A stretch of 36,623 nucleotides of DNA from positions 1-36,623 of the IMG/VR virus record IMGVR_UViG_3300010430_000243. One strand, given 5' to 3'. This stretch comes from a virus. Below the pieces are notes generated by a model that searched no databases, had not been told where the DNA came from, and saw only the letters and a list, made by a program, of their open reading frames with translations. Both the position numbers and the translations under genes were made by a program. Positions 29,595-36,623 of the stretch are shown one piece after another (position 1 is the first letter of the stretch; the number at the start of each line of letters is the position of its first letter).

Positions 29595-30056
29595 ATGGCT
29601 GACACAGCCCTAAGTGATCAGGTGGATTCTGGCAAGGCGGAACGTGTTTGCGCGTGGTGCGGGGCGGATATTTCGCAGCGGCACGCTAGGACTAAGTTTT
29701 GTGGCGTTAACTGCAAGCAAAGCTCATACCGAAGAAAGATGGGCAAAGAAGGCAGGCTTAAGAATCAAGCCTATAATAAGCGGTATTACGCTGAGAATGC
29801 AAACCGGCTGAAAGCTCAGCAACGAGAGTGGAACGACAAGAACAGAGAGCACCGTAAGATTAGGGACAAGGCTTATTACGAAGCTAACGCTGATCATCGC
29901 AGGAAAAAACAGCGGGAGTGGTTGCAGAGATTGAAGCGAGAGCGACCAGACGAATATCGGGAACACCTTCTCGGTCAACGCGAACGGCAACGCCGCCGCG
30001 ATGCACAAGCCGCCCTTTCCATGCTGATCCTGCCGATTGAGGAACCCAGCCAATGA
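29595..30056 (+). CDS. Zinc-finger protein with Y/N/R-rich repeats (HNH-endonuclease-associated type)
   Basis: A 153-residue protein. CAWCGADISQRHARTKFCGV followed by NCKQS forms a CxxC...CxxxC zinc finger. The next 80 residues repeat KRYYAENANRLKAQQREWND-like units (KAYYEANADHRRKKQREWLQ), a pattern found in phage homing endonucleases and related zinc-finger proteins; no HNH catalytic motif is visible. AGGAGG lies seven bases before the ATG at 29595. Base composition is clearly AT-richer than the structural genes, so it is probably a mobile or cargo gene. Confidence 0.68.
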   Translation: MADTALSDQVDSGKAERVCAWCGADISQRHARTKFCGVNCKQSSYRRKMGKEGRLKNQAYNKRYYAENANRLKAQQREWNDKNREHRKIRDKAYYEANADHRRKKQREWLQRLKRERPDEYREHLLGQRERQRRRDAQAALSMLILPIEEPSQ

Positions 30057-30673
30057 CCAACCACATTTCGCAAACCGACCCGCGCACCCTTTCCACCGAG
30101 GAAATCTTTGCCGAGATCGACGGGTTCAAAAGCCTCGCCGTCAACGTTCTGAAACGCTGGTCGGCGCTGCTGGCTGAGTTGAAGCGCCGCCGGGTGCCGA
30201 ACATCATGTTCAACCATCCGGTTCTGAAATTCTGGGAAAGCATCAACGATCAATCTCTCGACGCCGAGGCCGCTGTGTTGCTGGCAGACAAGCGCGATGG
30301 GAGGATGATCAAGTCGGTCCTGCCGTTGCCGCCGAAAAAGCAGGTTGCCATTGCGCGCGGGGAGCCGGTACCGGTTGCGACCGTGGCCGATACTGGTGAG
30401 ATCAAAAGCGATGACGTGCCGATTTTCCGCATGGACGCGCCGACGCTCAAGCGCGCGTTCGGGCCGGAAGGCATTCGCCCTGTGCATGTGCAGGCAGATA
30501 TGATCCGAGCCGAAGGCAAGATAGAGCGCATGGGCGCAATCACCGTTTTGCGCGATGAGCAGGCCCTAAAGATTGGCAACCAGAAAATCAGGCCGGAAGA
30601 CCTCAAGGGGCCGCTTGCGGCACTTGGTTACACGCTGGACTTGTCGCGTAACGCGACCTCGAAAGCCGGTTAA
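30053..30673 (+). CDS. Phage accessory protein, unknown function
   Basis: A 206-residue protein. The N-terminal third is a predicted coiled coil (STEEIFAEIDGFKSLAVNVL, KRWSALLAELKRRRVPN). The middle has SVLPLPPKKQVAIARGEPVP, a pattern present in a family of phage/island proteins of unknown role. The C-terminus (IRPVHVQADMIRAEGKIERM) is globular. It is coupled to the zinc-finger gene (ATGA) and joined to the MuF gene by TAATG, so the pair sits as an insertion between neck and MuF genes. Regulatory or DNA-binding function possible. Confidence 0.62.
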   Translation: MTNHISQTDPRTLSTEEIFAEIDGFKSLAVNVLKRWSALLAELKRRRVPNIMFNHPVLKFWESINDQSLDAEAAVLLADKRDGRMIKSVLPLPPKKQVAIARGEPVPVATVADTGEIKSDDVPIFRMDAPTLKRAFGPEGIRPVHVQADMIRAEGKIERMGAITVLRDEQALKIGNQKIRPEDLKGPLAALGYTLDLSRNATSKAG

Positions 30674-31695
30674 TGGCCCGCAACCCCACAGCAGCCCAGA
30701 AGGCCGCACTCGACGCGCTACTCAAGAAGTTCGGGCCGCAGATCGAGAAGGCGTTCGCAGATGCGATCTACCGGGCGCGTGGCCGCGTCAACGTAGGGGC
30801 GCTGATCGAGGCCATGGAGCGCGGCGACCTATACGGCGCGGCGGACATGCTGCGGATGGAGGCCGGCGACTTCTCGGCACTCAGGGAGGCTGTGCGGCAG
30901 ACCTATTTCGCGGCGGGCGAAGACGTGCAGGGAATGCTGCCGGGACAGATCGCGGCGGCGTGGGGCTTCGACGGCTACAACCAGCGGGCCACGGCCTATA
31001 TCGACCAACACGGCGCGGCACTGGTGCAGGGCATCATTGACGACACGCAGGCGGCGACGCAGCGGGCGCTACTGGACGTGCTGGAAAACCCGCAGGAGCG
31101 CAGCTTGCGGTCGGCGGCGCTGGATATCACCGGGCGGATGGCGAAGACCGGGACACTCAAGGGGCAGCGGGTGGGCGGCACCCTCGGGCTGACCAGCGAG
31201 CAGACGGGATATGTGATCAACGCCCGCCGGGATCTGGTGACCCTCGACAGCCGGTATTTCACCCGGAAGCTGCGCGACAAGCGGTTTGATCGGACGGTTG
31301 CCAAGGCAATCCGCGAGGGTACGCCGCTGACCCAAACGCAGATCGACAAGATCACCGGGCGGTACAAAGACAAGCTGCTGGCCTACCGAGGCAAGCTGAT
31401 CAGCGAGAACGAGGCATTCACCGCACAGGCCGCCAGCCGGGAAGAGGCGATGCAGCAAGTGCTCGACCGACCCGACGTTGAGGACGTGACCCGCAAGTGG
31501 CAACTCGGCTTCCCGCGCGAACACCGCGAGAACCATGCCGCGCTGGCCGGCAAGCGGATCAGCTTTTCGGAGCGGTTCGACCTTGGCGGTGGCGTGGTGG
31601 CGCGCTGTCCGCATGACCCGGACTTGCCGATCGGGGAAACGGCATTTTGTCGCTGCTCGTGCGTGTACCGGGTGAAACTGCGGAGGGGCATCTAA
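30673..31695 (+). CDS. Minor head protein (MuF-like head morphogenesis)
   Basis: A 340-residue protein. A long helical N-terminal region is followed by the MuF domain at about 225-335: SENEAFTAQAASREEAMQQV, RKWQLGFPREHRENHAALAG, and C-terminal PIGETAFCRCSCVYRV, the conserved GE..FCRC end. MuF-type proteins are minor head components injected or used during head morphogenesis. The ATG overlaps the upstream stop (TAATG). Confidence 0.85.
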   Translation: MARNPTAAQKAALDALLKKFGPQIEKAFADAIYRARGRVNVGALIEAMERGDLYGAADMLRMEAGDFSALREAVRQTYFAAGEDVQGMLPGQIAAAWGFDGYNQRATAYIDQHGAALVQGIIDDTQAATQRALLDVLENPQERSLRSAALDITGRMAKTGTLKGQRVGGTLGLTSEQTGYVINARRDLVTLDSRYFTRKLRDKRFDRTVAKAIREGTPLTQTQIDKITGRYKDKLLAYRGKLISENEAFTAQAASREEAMQQVLDRPDVEDVTRKWQLGFPREHRENHAALAGKRISFSERFDLGGGVVARCPHDPDLPIGETAFCRCSCVYRVKLRRGI

Positions 31696-32132
31696 TGGCA
31701 AAGACCGGCTGGGCTGGCTACCTCACTGCCGAGGTGGCCGAGATCAAGAGCGACGTGCGGTACATCCTCAACGAATCCGTGCAGGACGTGATCGAGGACG
31801 CACAGACGCCGCAGCCCCCGGCAAGTCAGACCGGCGGCAGCTTCGAGACCGGCAAGATCCCGGTGGATACCAAGGCGCTGATCCAGAGCCTGCATCTGGG
31901 CGAGGCGAAGATCGGCGAGGACGCGGGCGCGGTCATCGGCCTGATAGAGCCGGGCACGATCCAGACATTCGCGTGGCAGGTGCCTTACGCCGCCCGCATC
32001 GAATTCGGGTTCGTCGGCGAGGATGAGTTGGGCCGCAAGTACGAGCAGGCCGGGCGGTTCTTCGTCACCGAGAACGCCGCAAAGTTCGGCGAGCACGTCG
32101 AGCGCCACGCGAAAGAGGTAAACGGCAAATGA
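31695..32132 (+). CDS. HK97 gp10-like tail completion protein
   Basis: A 145-residue protein, MAKTGWAGYLTAEVAEIKSD at the N-terminus. PYAARIEFGFVGEDELGRKY then EQAGRFFVTENAAKFGEHV is the signature of the HK97 gp10/neck family, which joins the tail to the head. The start overlaps the MuF stop (TAATG), and the end overlaps the next gene by four bases. Confidence 0.82.
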   Translation: MAKTGWAGYLTAEVAEIKSDVRYILNESVQDVIEDAQTPQPPASQTGGSFETGKIPVDTKALIQSLHLGEAKIGEDAGAVIGLIEPGTIQTFAWQVPYAARIEFGFVGEDELGRKYEQAGRFFVTENAAKFGEHVERHAKEVNGK

Positions 32133-32509
32133 CCCCATCGCAGGTTCTCAACGCCCTCGGCCAGCACCTCATGACGCTGACCAACTGCCCGCCCGTGGTG
32201 TGGCCGAACAAGCAACCGGCAACGCTGCCCGCGAGGCCCTATCTGGTGGTGCAGCGGGCCGCGCGGCGCACCTTCGACCCGACGATAGACGGCAGCTCGG
32301 AGACCAGCACCGGGCGCGCTGTGATCGTCGTGGTGCATGACCTCAACGCCTACTCGACGCAGGCCGATGATCTGGCGGCACTGGTCAAGGGGCATTTCCC
32401 CAAGGGCGCGCTGACGAGCGACCTGACTATCAGCCTGTCGCATGTTCTCGACGGCTACCCGACTGACACGGATTGGCGCGTTCCCGTCGCTATCGACTGG
32501 ATCGCATAA
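32129..32509 (+). CDS. Tail terminator/completion protein (DUF4128-like)
   Basis: A 126-residue protein. RPYLVVQRAARRTFDPTIDG, TGRAVIVVVHDLNAYSTQAD and the final WRVPVAIDWIA form the alpha/beta pattern of DUF4128/gpU-like tail terminators. Such proteins cap the tail tube and set its length with the tape measure. It is in the usual order between gp10-like and tail tube genes. Confidence 0.75.
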   Translation: MTPSQVLNALGQHLMTLTNCPPVVWPNKQPATLPARPYLVVQRAARRTFDPTIDGSSETSTGRAVIVVVHDLNAYSTQADDLAALVKGHFPKGALTSDLTISLSHVLDGYPTDTDWRVPVAIDWIA

Positions 32510-32587
32510 CGGATTGCCCCGCCTCGGGCTGCGGTAACGCGAACAGGGGCAATCAACTTCAACTCAGGGACACAACCACCCCGCTAC

Positions 32588-32613
32588 AGGCGGGCCGTCC
32601 CGCTTTGCTTTTG
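32588..32613 (+). terminator. Weak intrinsic terminator before the tail tube gene
   Basis: GCGGG (32590-32594), loop CCGT and CCCGC (32599-32603), extended by a G-T and an A-T pair, are followed by TTTGCTTTT. The stem is short, so termination is probably partial. A second overlapping hairpin, CCCGC-TACAG-GCGGG, precedes it. The rest of 32510-32626 has no gene. Confidence 0.45.
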
Positions 32614-32626
32614 AAAGGGCAAAATC

Positions 32627-33112
32627 ATGGCCACCAAGACAAACATCGGGAAGAGCGTCTATTACTCTCCCGCGCTTCCCGCCACCAACGACGCCGCCGG
32701 CTTCGAGGCGCTGACCTGGACCGAGGTCGAGCACCCGATTCAGGCACCGCAGTTCGGTATCTCCCACGCGAACACAGATGTTCCCGATTTGAAGAGCGGC
32801 TTCACCACTGGCGTGAAGGGAGCGGCATCAGGCACCGACAGCCAGTCCACCTACCGGATTGACGGCGGCGCGTTGGCGACCGGCCAGACGGCGCTGAAAA
32901 CCGCAGCCGAGACGCTGGGCACCACCGGCTCGTTCAAGATCGGCCGCGGCTCCGGCACCGCTGGCGCGCTGCAAACCGGCGATCCGGTCGAGTACGCGCA
33001 GGGCTACGTGCACAGCTATACCCCGAACCAGGCGACGACCGACAGCTACGAGGGTTTCAGCGTGAACTTCAAGCAGAACGCCGTTTCCATCATCGCCACC
33101 GAGCCCGCCTAA
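32627..33112 (+). CDS. Major tail tube protein
   Basis: A 161-residue protein with the tail-tube pattern: an N-terminal strand (TNIGKSVYYSPALPATND), the long loop (VPDLKSGFTTGVKGAASGTD), and a beta-rich C-terminus (EYAQGYVHSYTPNQATTDSY, VNFKQNAVSIIATEPA). Composition is Thr/Ala/Gly-rich as in lambda gpV relatives. AAAGGGCAAAATC precedes the ATG. Two strong hairpins follow, and the G/GT chaperone gene is next. Confidence 0.85.
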   Translation: MATKTNIGKSVYYSPALPATNDAAGFEALTWTEVEHPIQAPQFGISHANTDVPDLKSGFTTGVKGAASGTDSQSTYRIDGGALATGQTALKTAAETLGTTGSFKIGRGSGTAGALQTGDPVEYAQGYVHSYTPNQATTDSYEGFSVNFKQNAVSIIATEPA

Positions 33113-33118
33113 GCGAAC

Positions 33119-33186
33119 ACCAGCCGCTACCTCCTCGGGTGGCTGGTTAATGCCGGGCGGGAGTTTTTGGGCTTCGCCCGCCCGGC
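33119..33186 (+). other. Two GC-rich hairpins after the tail tube gene
   Basis: ACCAGCC (33119-33125) pairs with GGCTGGT (33141-33147) over a 15-base loop. GCCGGGCGGG (33152-33161) pairs with CCCGCCCGGC (33177-33186), also over a 15-base loop. No T-run follows the second. They may limit transcription into the chaperone and tape-measure genes or protect the tail tube mRNA. Confidence 0.65.
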
Positions 33187-33211
33187 TGCAATCGAAACCC
33201 ACCTAACATGA

Positions 33212-33802
33212 ATGGATACCCAAATGGACTTTCTGAAAGCCTACGACGCCCGCGCGGCCGCCGAAGACCTGATCGAGCACGAGTTGCGCGACCAGGCTAC
33301 CGGCGAAGTGATCCGCAGCGGCAAGAAACCCTGCATCGTGCTCGTGCGCAGCACCATGTCGGCGGATATTCTGGCCGAGGATCGGGCCGCGAAGAACGCC
33401 GCCATGAAGGAGATGTTCCGTCGCGCCCGCGCCAAGAAGGCCGAGACCGAGGCCGCCGATGAAGAGATCGAATTCGACTGGAACGAGATCGAGGCGAAGA
33501 TCAACGAGCGCGCCGTCAAGCTGATCGCCGGGTTCCGCAACATGCAGACCGAGGGTCCGGACGGCCCGCGCGATCTGACCGCCGATGATGCGCCGGCCTT
33601 CGTGGCGCTGAACCACATCAGCGAGGAACACCACTGGCGCAACGTCATCCCGCTGTCGAAGAACGACGACGAGAGCGACGAGGATTTCGAGGCCCGTAAG
33701 GCCAAGGTCGAAGCCGAATGGCTGGGCGCATCCTTCGCGCAGCAGATCGTTGACGCCGCACGGGAGCACGCGGATTTTTTGGGCAAGCGCGCGAGGCGCT
33801 GA
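33212..33802 (+). CDS. Tail assembly chaperone, G-like
   Basis: A 196-residue acidic, helical protein that would coat the tape measure during tail assembly. MDFLKAYDARAAAEDLIEHE opens it, an Ala/Lys/Glu-rich helix follows (MFRRARAKKAETEAADEEIE), and EEHHWRNVIPLSKNDDESDE lies near the end. The stretch 33775-33781 (TTTTTTG) near the 3' end is a slippery site that shifts some ribosomes to the -1 frame to make the GT product. Confidence 0.82.
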   Translation: MDTQMDFLKAYDARAAAEDLIEHELRDQATGEVIRSGKKPCIVLVRSTMSADILAEDRAAKNAAMKEMFRRARAKKAETEAADEEIEFDWNEIEAKINERAVKLIAGFRNMQTEGPDGPRDLTADDAPAFVALNHISEEHHWRNVIPLSKNDDESDEDFEARKAKVEAEWLGASFAQQIVDAAREHADFLGKRARR

Positions 33803-34143
33803 CGCTCTGGGCTGCGCAGCTCGGGTTCTTGCACTCCACCATCAAGGGCGAGAAGAAGAGCCGCTTGGAGATGGCGCAGGAAGACGGCCAGCCGGTCGAA
33901 CTCCCTGACGTTGTGGCCTTCGACCACCTTCCCGAGGCTATGATGCGCCTCGGGCCGGTGAAATCGACCGGCATGGGTGAGCGCCCGGCGGACTGGCCGG
34001 AAATCGACGCCTTCGCGCGGGCGACGGGCCGGATTGGCAGCGCATGGGAGGCGGAGACGCTGTTCGACATGTGCCGCGTTTACATGTCCGAGCGGCAGGA
34101 CGGCGGCGACCCGTTCCGGGTGGCCCCGGTGGCGAGGGGTTAG
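33212..34143 (+). CDS. Tail assembly chaperone GT, -1 frameshift product
   Basis: The zero-frame codons GAT TTT TTG allow slippage on T-TTT-TTG at 33775-33781. The -1 frame is open from there to the stop at 34141-34143 and adds about 120 residues (GQAREALTLWAAQLGFLHST next, ending RVAPVARG). The product would be near 310 residues. The T domain has DVVAFDHLPEAMMRL and a C-terminal RVYMSERQDGGDPFRVAP. This frameshift is universal in tailed-phage tail modules, but the shift itself is inferred here. Confidence 0.8.
33775..33781 (+). promoter_or_regulatory. Programmed -1 frameshift slippery heptamer
   Basis: T-TTT-TTG in the X-XXY-YYZ arrangement relative to the G gene's codons, six codons before its stop. 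It is followed by GGGC. A GC-rich stretch downstream could serve as stimulator. Confidence 0.82.
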
Positions 34144-34155
34144 GTCCTCATAGGG

Positions 34156-34437
34156 TCAATCGTAAGAGTTGCAGAGCGCCAATAGTTCGTTGGATACGAT
34201 GCGATACTGTTCGCGGATTTCATCATATGCGCCTGCAATTTTTTCCGCTCTGTTTTTCGCGCTATCTGGGGATTTCGATAGTTCCTTTCTCCTGTAATCT
34301 GGGATTCTCTCCCAAGCATCTGCGATTACAGCCTCTGTAGAAAGAGTCCTTAGGCATCCGCCTTTTGTGGATAGATCAAATTCCGCTGCGCAAACTGGCG
34401 TAGCGAAAGCAAGAACAACAAGAAATCCAAACTTCAT
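34156..34437 (-). CDS. Small secreted protein, lysogeny-type cargo gene
   Basis: A 93-residue protein on the strand opposite to the tail genes. It has a signal peptide of 18 residues (MKFGFLVVLAFATPVCAA), likely cut after Ala18 by signal peptidase I. The mature part has two cysteines (Cys28 and one four residues from the end) that could form a disulfide in the periplasm, and is otherwise helical and charged (SPDSAKNRAEKIAGAYDEIR). GGAGGTAATT is a perfect ribosome site. A gene of this kind can be expressed in the lysogen, for example to change the cell surface or block superinfection; function unproven. Confidence 0.82.
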   Translation of the reverse strand: MKFGFLVVLAFATPVCAAEFDLSTKGGCLRTLSTEAVIADAWERIPDYRRKELSKSPDSAKNRAEKIAGAYDEIREQYRIVSNELLALCNSYD

Positions 34438-34447
34438 AATTACCTCC

Positions 34448-34480
34448 AAAGCCTCGTATCGCAGCAAGCTACGAGGCTTT
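34448..34480. terminator. Bidirectional hairpin between the secreted-protein gene and tape measure
   Basis: AAAGCCTCGTA (34448-34458) and TACGAGGCTTT (34470-34480) form a perfect 11-bp stem with an 11-base loop. A-run and T-run flanks make it terminator-like on either strand, though the T-run is only three long. Read leftwards it lies in the 5' region of the secreted-protein gene. The tape-measure Shine-Dalgarno AAGGAG follows it on the plus strand. Confidence 0.65.
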
Positions 34481-34505
34481 CCCATGTTCGACAAGGAGCA
34501 TCTAC

Positions 34506-36623
34506 ATGTCAGCAACCGCAGGCACTTTGACTCTTGTCGTAGACAGTACGTCCGTCTCTAAAGGTGAGCGTGCCCTCGACAACTTCGCTCGTACCGGCGC
34601 GCGGACCGAGAAAAGCGTCAAGGGCGACATGGGGCAGATCGAACGGGCAATGGCGCGTCTGGGCCAGAAATCCGCTACCATCGACAAGACGCTAAACGCC
34701 AGCCTCGGGCGCACCGCTGCGATCTCCAAGACCGTGGCGCGCGGGCTGGTGTCTCTGGCGGCAGGCCTCACCAGCATTGCGGCCGTCAAGCACGCGGTGA
34801 CAGAGGCGCGGAACTTCAATGCCGCACTGTCTGAAACATCTACTCTGCTGGAAGGAACGCCAGCCCAGATGGAGGCGCTGCGGACGAGCGCAATGGACCT
34901 GTCGCGGGCCTATGGTGGGTCGGCAACGGCTCAGGTCGAGGCGTTCTATCAGGCGATCAGCGCGGGCGCGGGAAATGTTTCGCAGGCCGCGCGACTGCTC
35001 GACCAGGCGAACAAGCTGGCAATCGGTGGCGTGACCAGCGTGACAACAGGCGTGGACGCACTGACCACCGCCATGAATGCCTATGCCGCCCAAGGGATGA
35101 CCGCCGCGCAGGCGTCGGATGCGCTGTTCGTCGGCATGAAGGCGGGCAAAACGACAGTTGGCGAGTTGGGCGCATCACTCGGGCAGGTTGTGCCCATTGC
35201 TGCTGCGGCAGGGGTGAGCTTTGATGAAACCGTCGCCGCTGTTGCCGCGCTGACGACCCAAGGCCAAACTACCGCGATGGCGACGACCGGTCTGCGGCAG
35301 GTGATCGCCAGCGTGATCGCGCCGACCAAGCAGGCAAGCGACATGGCCGCGCAGCTTGGCATCGCGTTCAACGCGCAATCTCTCGAAGCGCAGGGGCTCG
35401 CCGCGTTCCTTGATCAAATTGTGGAAAAGACCGGCGGCAATACCGAGGCGATGGCGCAACTGTTCGGATCGGTTGAGGCGCTGAACGCCGCCCTGGCATT
35501 CGCTGGCGGCGCTGGCGGGACGTTCTCCGAGATCATGGCGGACATGGCCGAAAAGGCCGGGGCCACTGACGAGGCATTCATAAAGGTCGCGGACTCGCTC
35601 GACAAGCGCATGTCGTTCGCCTTCGGGAAGATCGGAACGCTGGTCACGCAATTCGGCACAGCGATCCTTACCGTCACGGTTCCGGCACTTGAGGCAATCG
35701 CGGCAGGAGCCGAATTTCTGTCCCAGAACTTCGACAGCGTGACGGGTATCGTCATTTCTTCTGCGGCCGCGCTGACCGCCTATTACCTACCGGCAGTGTA
35801 CGGGGCTGTCACCGCAACCGGCGCATGGATTGCGTCCCTGATAACACTCAAGGGCGCGCTCTTGGCAACCGGGATCGGCGCGCTTGTCGTTGGCGCTGGA
35901 CTATTGGTCGGGGAGTTCCTGAAACTGGTTCGGGCAACGGGCGGGTGGGGCAATGCACTCACCCTGCTAGGTCAGGTGGCGTCTGGCGTGTGGGAGGGGA
36001 TCAAAGGCAGCGCGCTGTCCATCGTCCCCGCGCTCGGGGCTGTCTGGGCCGACATGCAGGCCGGTTTTGTTCGCGTCCTTGAGGCCATGTCGCTGCAATG
36101 GGGCAATTTCCTCTGGGGCCTTGGCGCAAAGCTGGACGGCATCCCGCTGTTTGGTTCGATGGCGCAAAGCCTGAAAGACGCCTCCGACCGCGCGATTGAC
36201 GGGATGATCGGACTGAATGCCGAGGCGTCCGCCCTTGAGGGTAAGGCGATCAGGCTTCGGGACGAGGCTGCAAGCATGGCAACCGGAGGGTTCGACAAAG
36301 CGCGCGAGGCCGCTCAAAAGCTGGCCGCCGCGCTGTCCGCGACAGAAGGTGAGTCCGACGACACGAGCGATCAGGCAGCAAAGCTGAAGAAGATCCTCGA
36401 CTCCCTGAGCACCAGCACCGGGAAAGCCGGGAAGGCCGCGAAGGATGCGGCTGAGCAGATCAAGGGCTTCAACGAAACCTTGAAAGACGCGGCATATACC
36501 GCCGCCGAGTTCGGGGCCGAAAAGGCCAACATCATGATCGGCGGCATTGACAGCCTTGCCGATGCATGGGGCGATTTCGTTGTTTCCGGGTTCTCACGCT
36601 TTGAGGACTTCACCGACGCAATC
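34506..36623 (+). CDS. Tail tape measure protein (partial, runs off the window)
   Basis: An open frame from the ATG at 34506, preceded by AAGGAG, continues for 706 codons to the window edge without a stop. FNAALSETSTLLEGTPAQME followed by AMDLSRAYGGSATAQVEAFY is the TP901-type tape-measure domain (about residues 105-300). Hydrophobic segments follow at about 415-470 (GIVISSAAALTAYYLPAVYG; LLATGIGALVVGAGLLVGEF), and later coiled-coil. The protein sets tail length and opens a path through the inner membrane. The 3' end is missing only because the window ends. Confidence 0.93.
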   Translation, partial: MSATAGTLTLVVDSTSVSKGERALDNFARTGARTEKSVKGDMGQIERAMARLGQKSATIDKTLNASLGRTAAISKTVARGLVSLAAGLTSIAAVKHAVTEARNFNAALSETSTLLEGTPAQMEALRTSAMDLSRAYGGSATAQVEAFYQAISAGAGNVSQAARLLDQANKLAIGGVTSVTTGVDALTTAMNAYAAQGMTAAQASDALFVGMKAGKTTVGELGASLGQVVPIAAAAGVSFDETVAAVAALTTQGQTTAMATTGLRQVIASVIAPTKQASDMAAQLGIAFNAQSLEAQGLAAFLDQIVEKTGGNTEAMAQLFGSVEALNAALAFAGGAGGTFSEIMADMAEKAGATDEAFIKVADSLDKRMSFAFGKIGTLVTQFGTAILTVTVPALEAIAAGAEFLSQNFDSVTGIVISSAAALTAYYLPAVYGAVTATGAWIASLITLKGALLATGIGALVVGAGLLVGEFLKLVRATGGWGNALTLLGQVASGVWEGIKGSALSIVPALGAVWADMQAGFVRVLEAMSLQWGNFLWGLGAKLDGIPLFGSMAQSLKDASDRAIDGMIGLNAEASALEGKAIRLRDEAASMATGGFDKAREAAQKLAAALSATEGESDDTSDQAAKLKKILDSLSTSTGKAGKAAKDAAEQIKGFNETLKDAAYTAAEFGAEKANIMIGGIDSLADAWGDFVVSGFSRFEDFTDAI

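Noticed and set aside
103-36623. Search for the second copy of the tRNA 3' end (attR) in this window
   Set aside because: None was noticed, and the tail module is still unfinished at the right edge, so attR should lie beyond the window.

Overview
The window is the left part of an integrated, lambda-type tailed prophage (siphovirus-like gene order) in a GC-rich bacterium. A host tRNA-Leu(GAG) gene sits at the extreme left, a tyrosine integrase follows directly, and the phage runs without a break to the right edge, where the tail tape-measure gene is cut off. GC-rich codon use and the families seen (DUF1073 portal, DUF2213 protease, Sak4/DUF669 pair, RCAP_rcc01079-like small head protein) suggest an alphaproteobacterium, probably Rhodobacterales. 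That placement is inference; no host gene other than the tRNA is visible.

Layout. 17-103: tRNA-Leu, the likely attachment site. 250-1215: integrase (+). 1204-5329: a leftward operon of 13 small, mostly overlapping genes, starting at a promoter near 5420-5448 and ending with an excisionase-like gene that meets int tail to tail. It includes a pentapeptide-repeat protein, a membrane protein and several cysteine-rich or unknown proteins. 5420-6190: the immunity region, with an XRE-type repressor (-), a divergent Cro-like gene (+) and three perfect copies of TGTGA-N4-TCACA, two of them inside promoter spacers.

5976-21150: the rightward early operon. It encodes a RusA resolvase, Sak4-like recombinase, DUF669 protein, DEDDy exonuclease, a DnaN-like sliding clamp, SNF2-type helicase, N4/N6 amino-methyltransferase, YfbR-like HD nucleotidase, DEAH helicase, a small protein with an SSB-type C-terminal tip, a cytosine-5 methyltransferase whose 3' two thirds carry two overlapping coding-like frames, and an 815-residue primase-helicase. 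The operon ends at a clear intrinsic terminator (21199-21224). An AT-rich segment around it (20834-21384) carries 11 copies of the hexamer GATTAT.

21489-36623: late genes. In order they encode a NusG-like factor, small and large terminase, portal, maturation protease with a nested scaffold start, decoration protein, major capsid, connector proteins, two probable cargo genes (29595-30673), MuF-like minor head protein, tail completion proteins, tail tube, G/GT chaperones with a TTTTTTG slippery site, a leftward gene for a small secreted protein (34156-34437), and the tape measure. Several strong GC-rich hairpins without U-tracts lie just after rusA, the DUF669 gene, the capsid gene and the tail tube gene.
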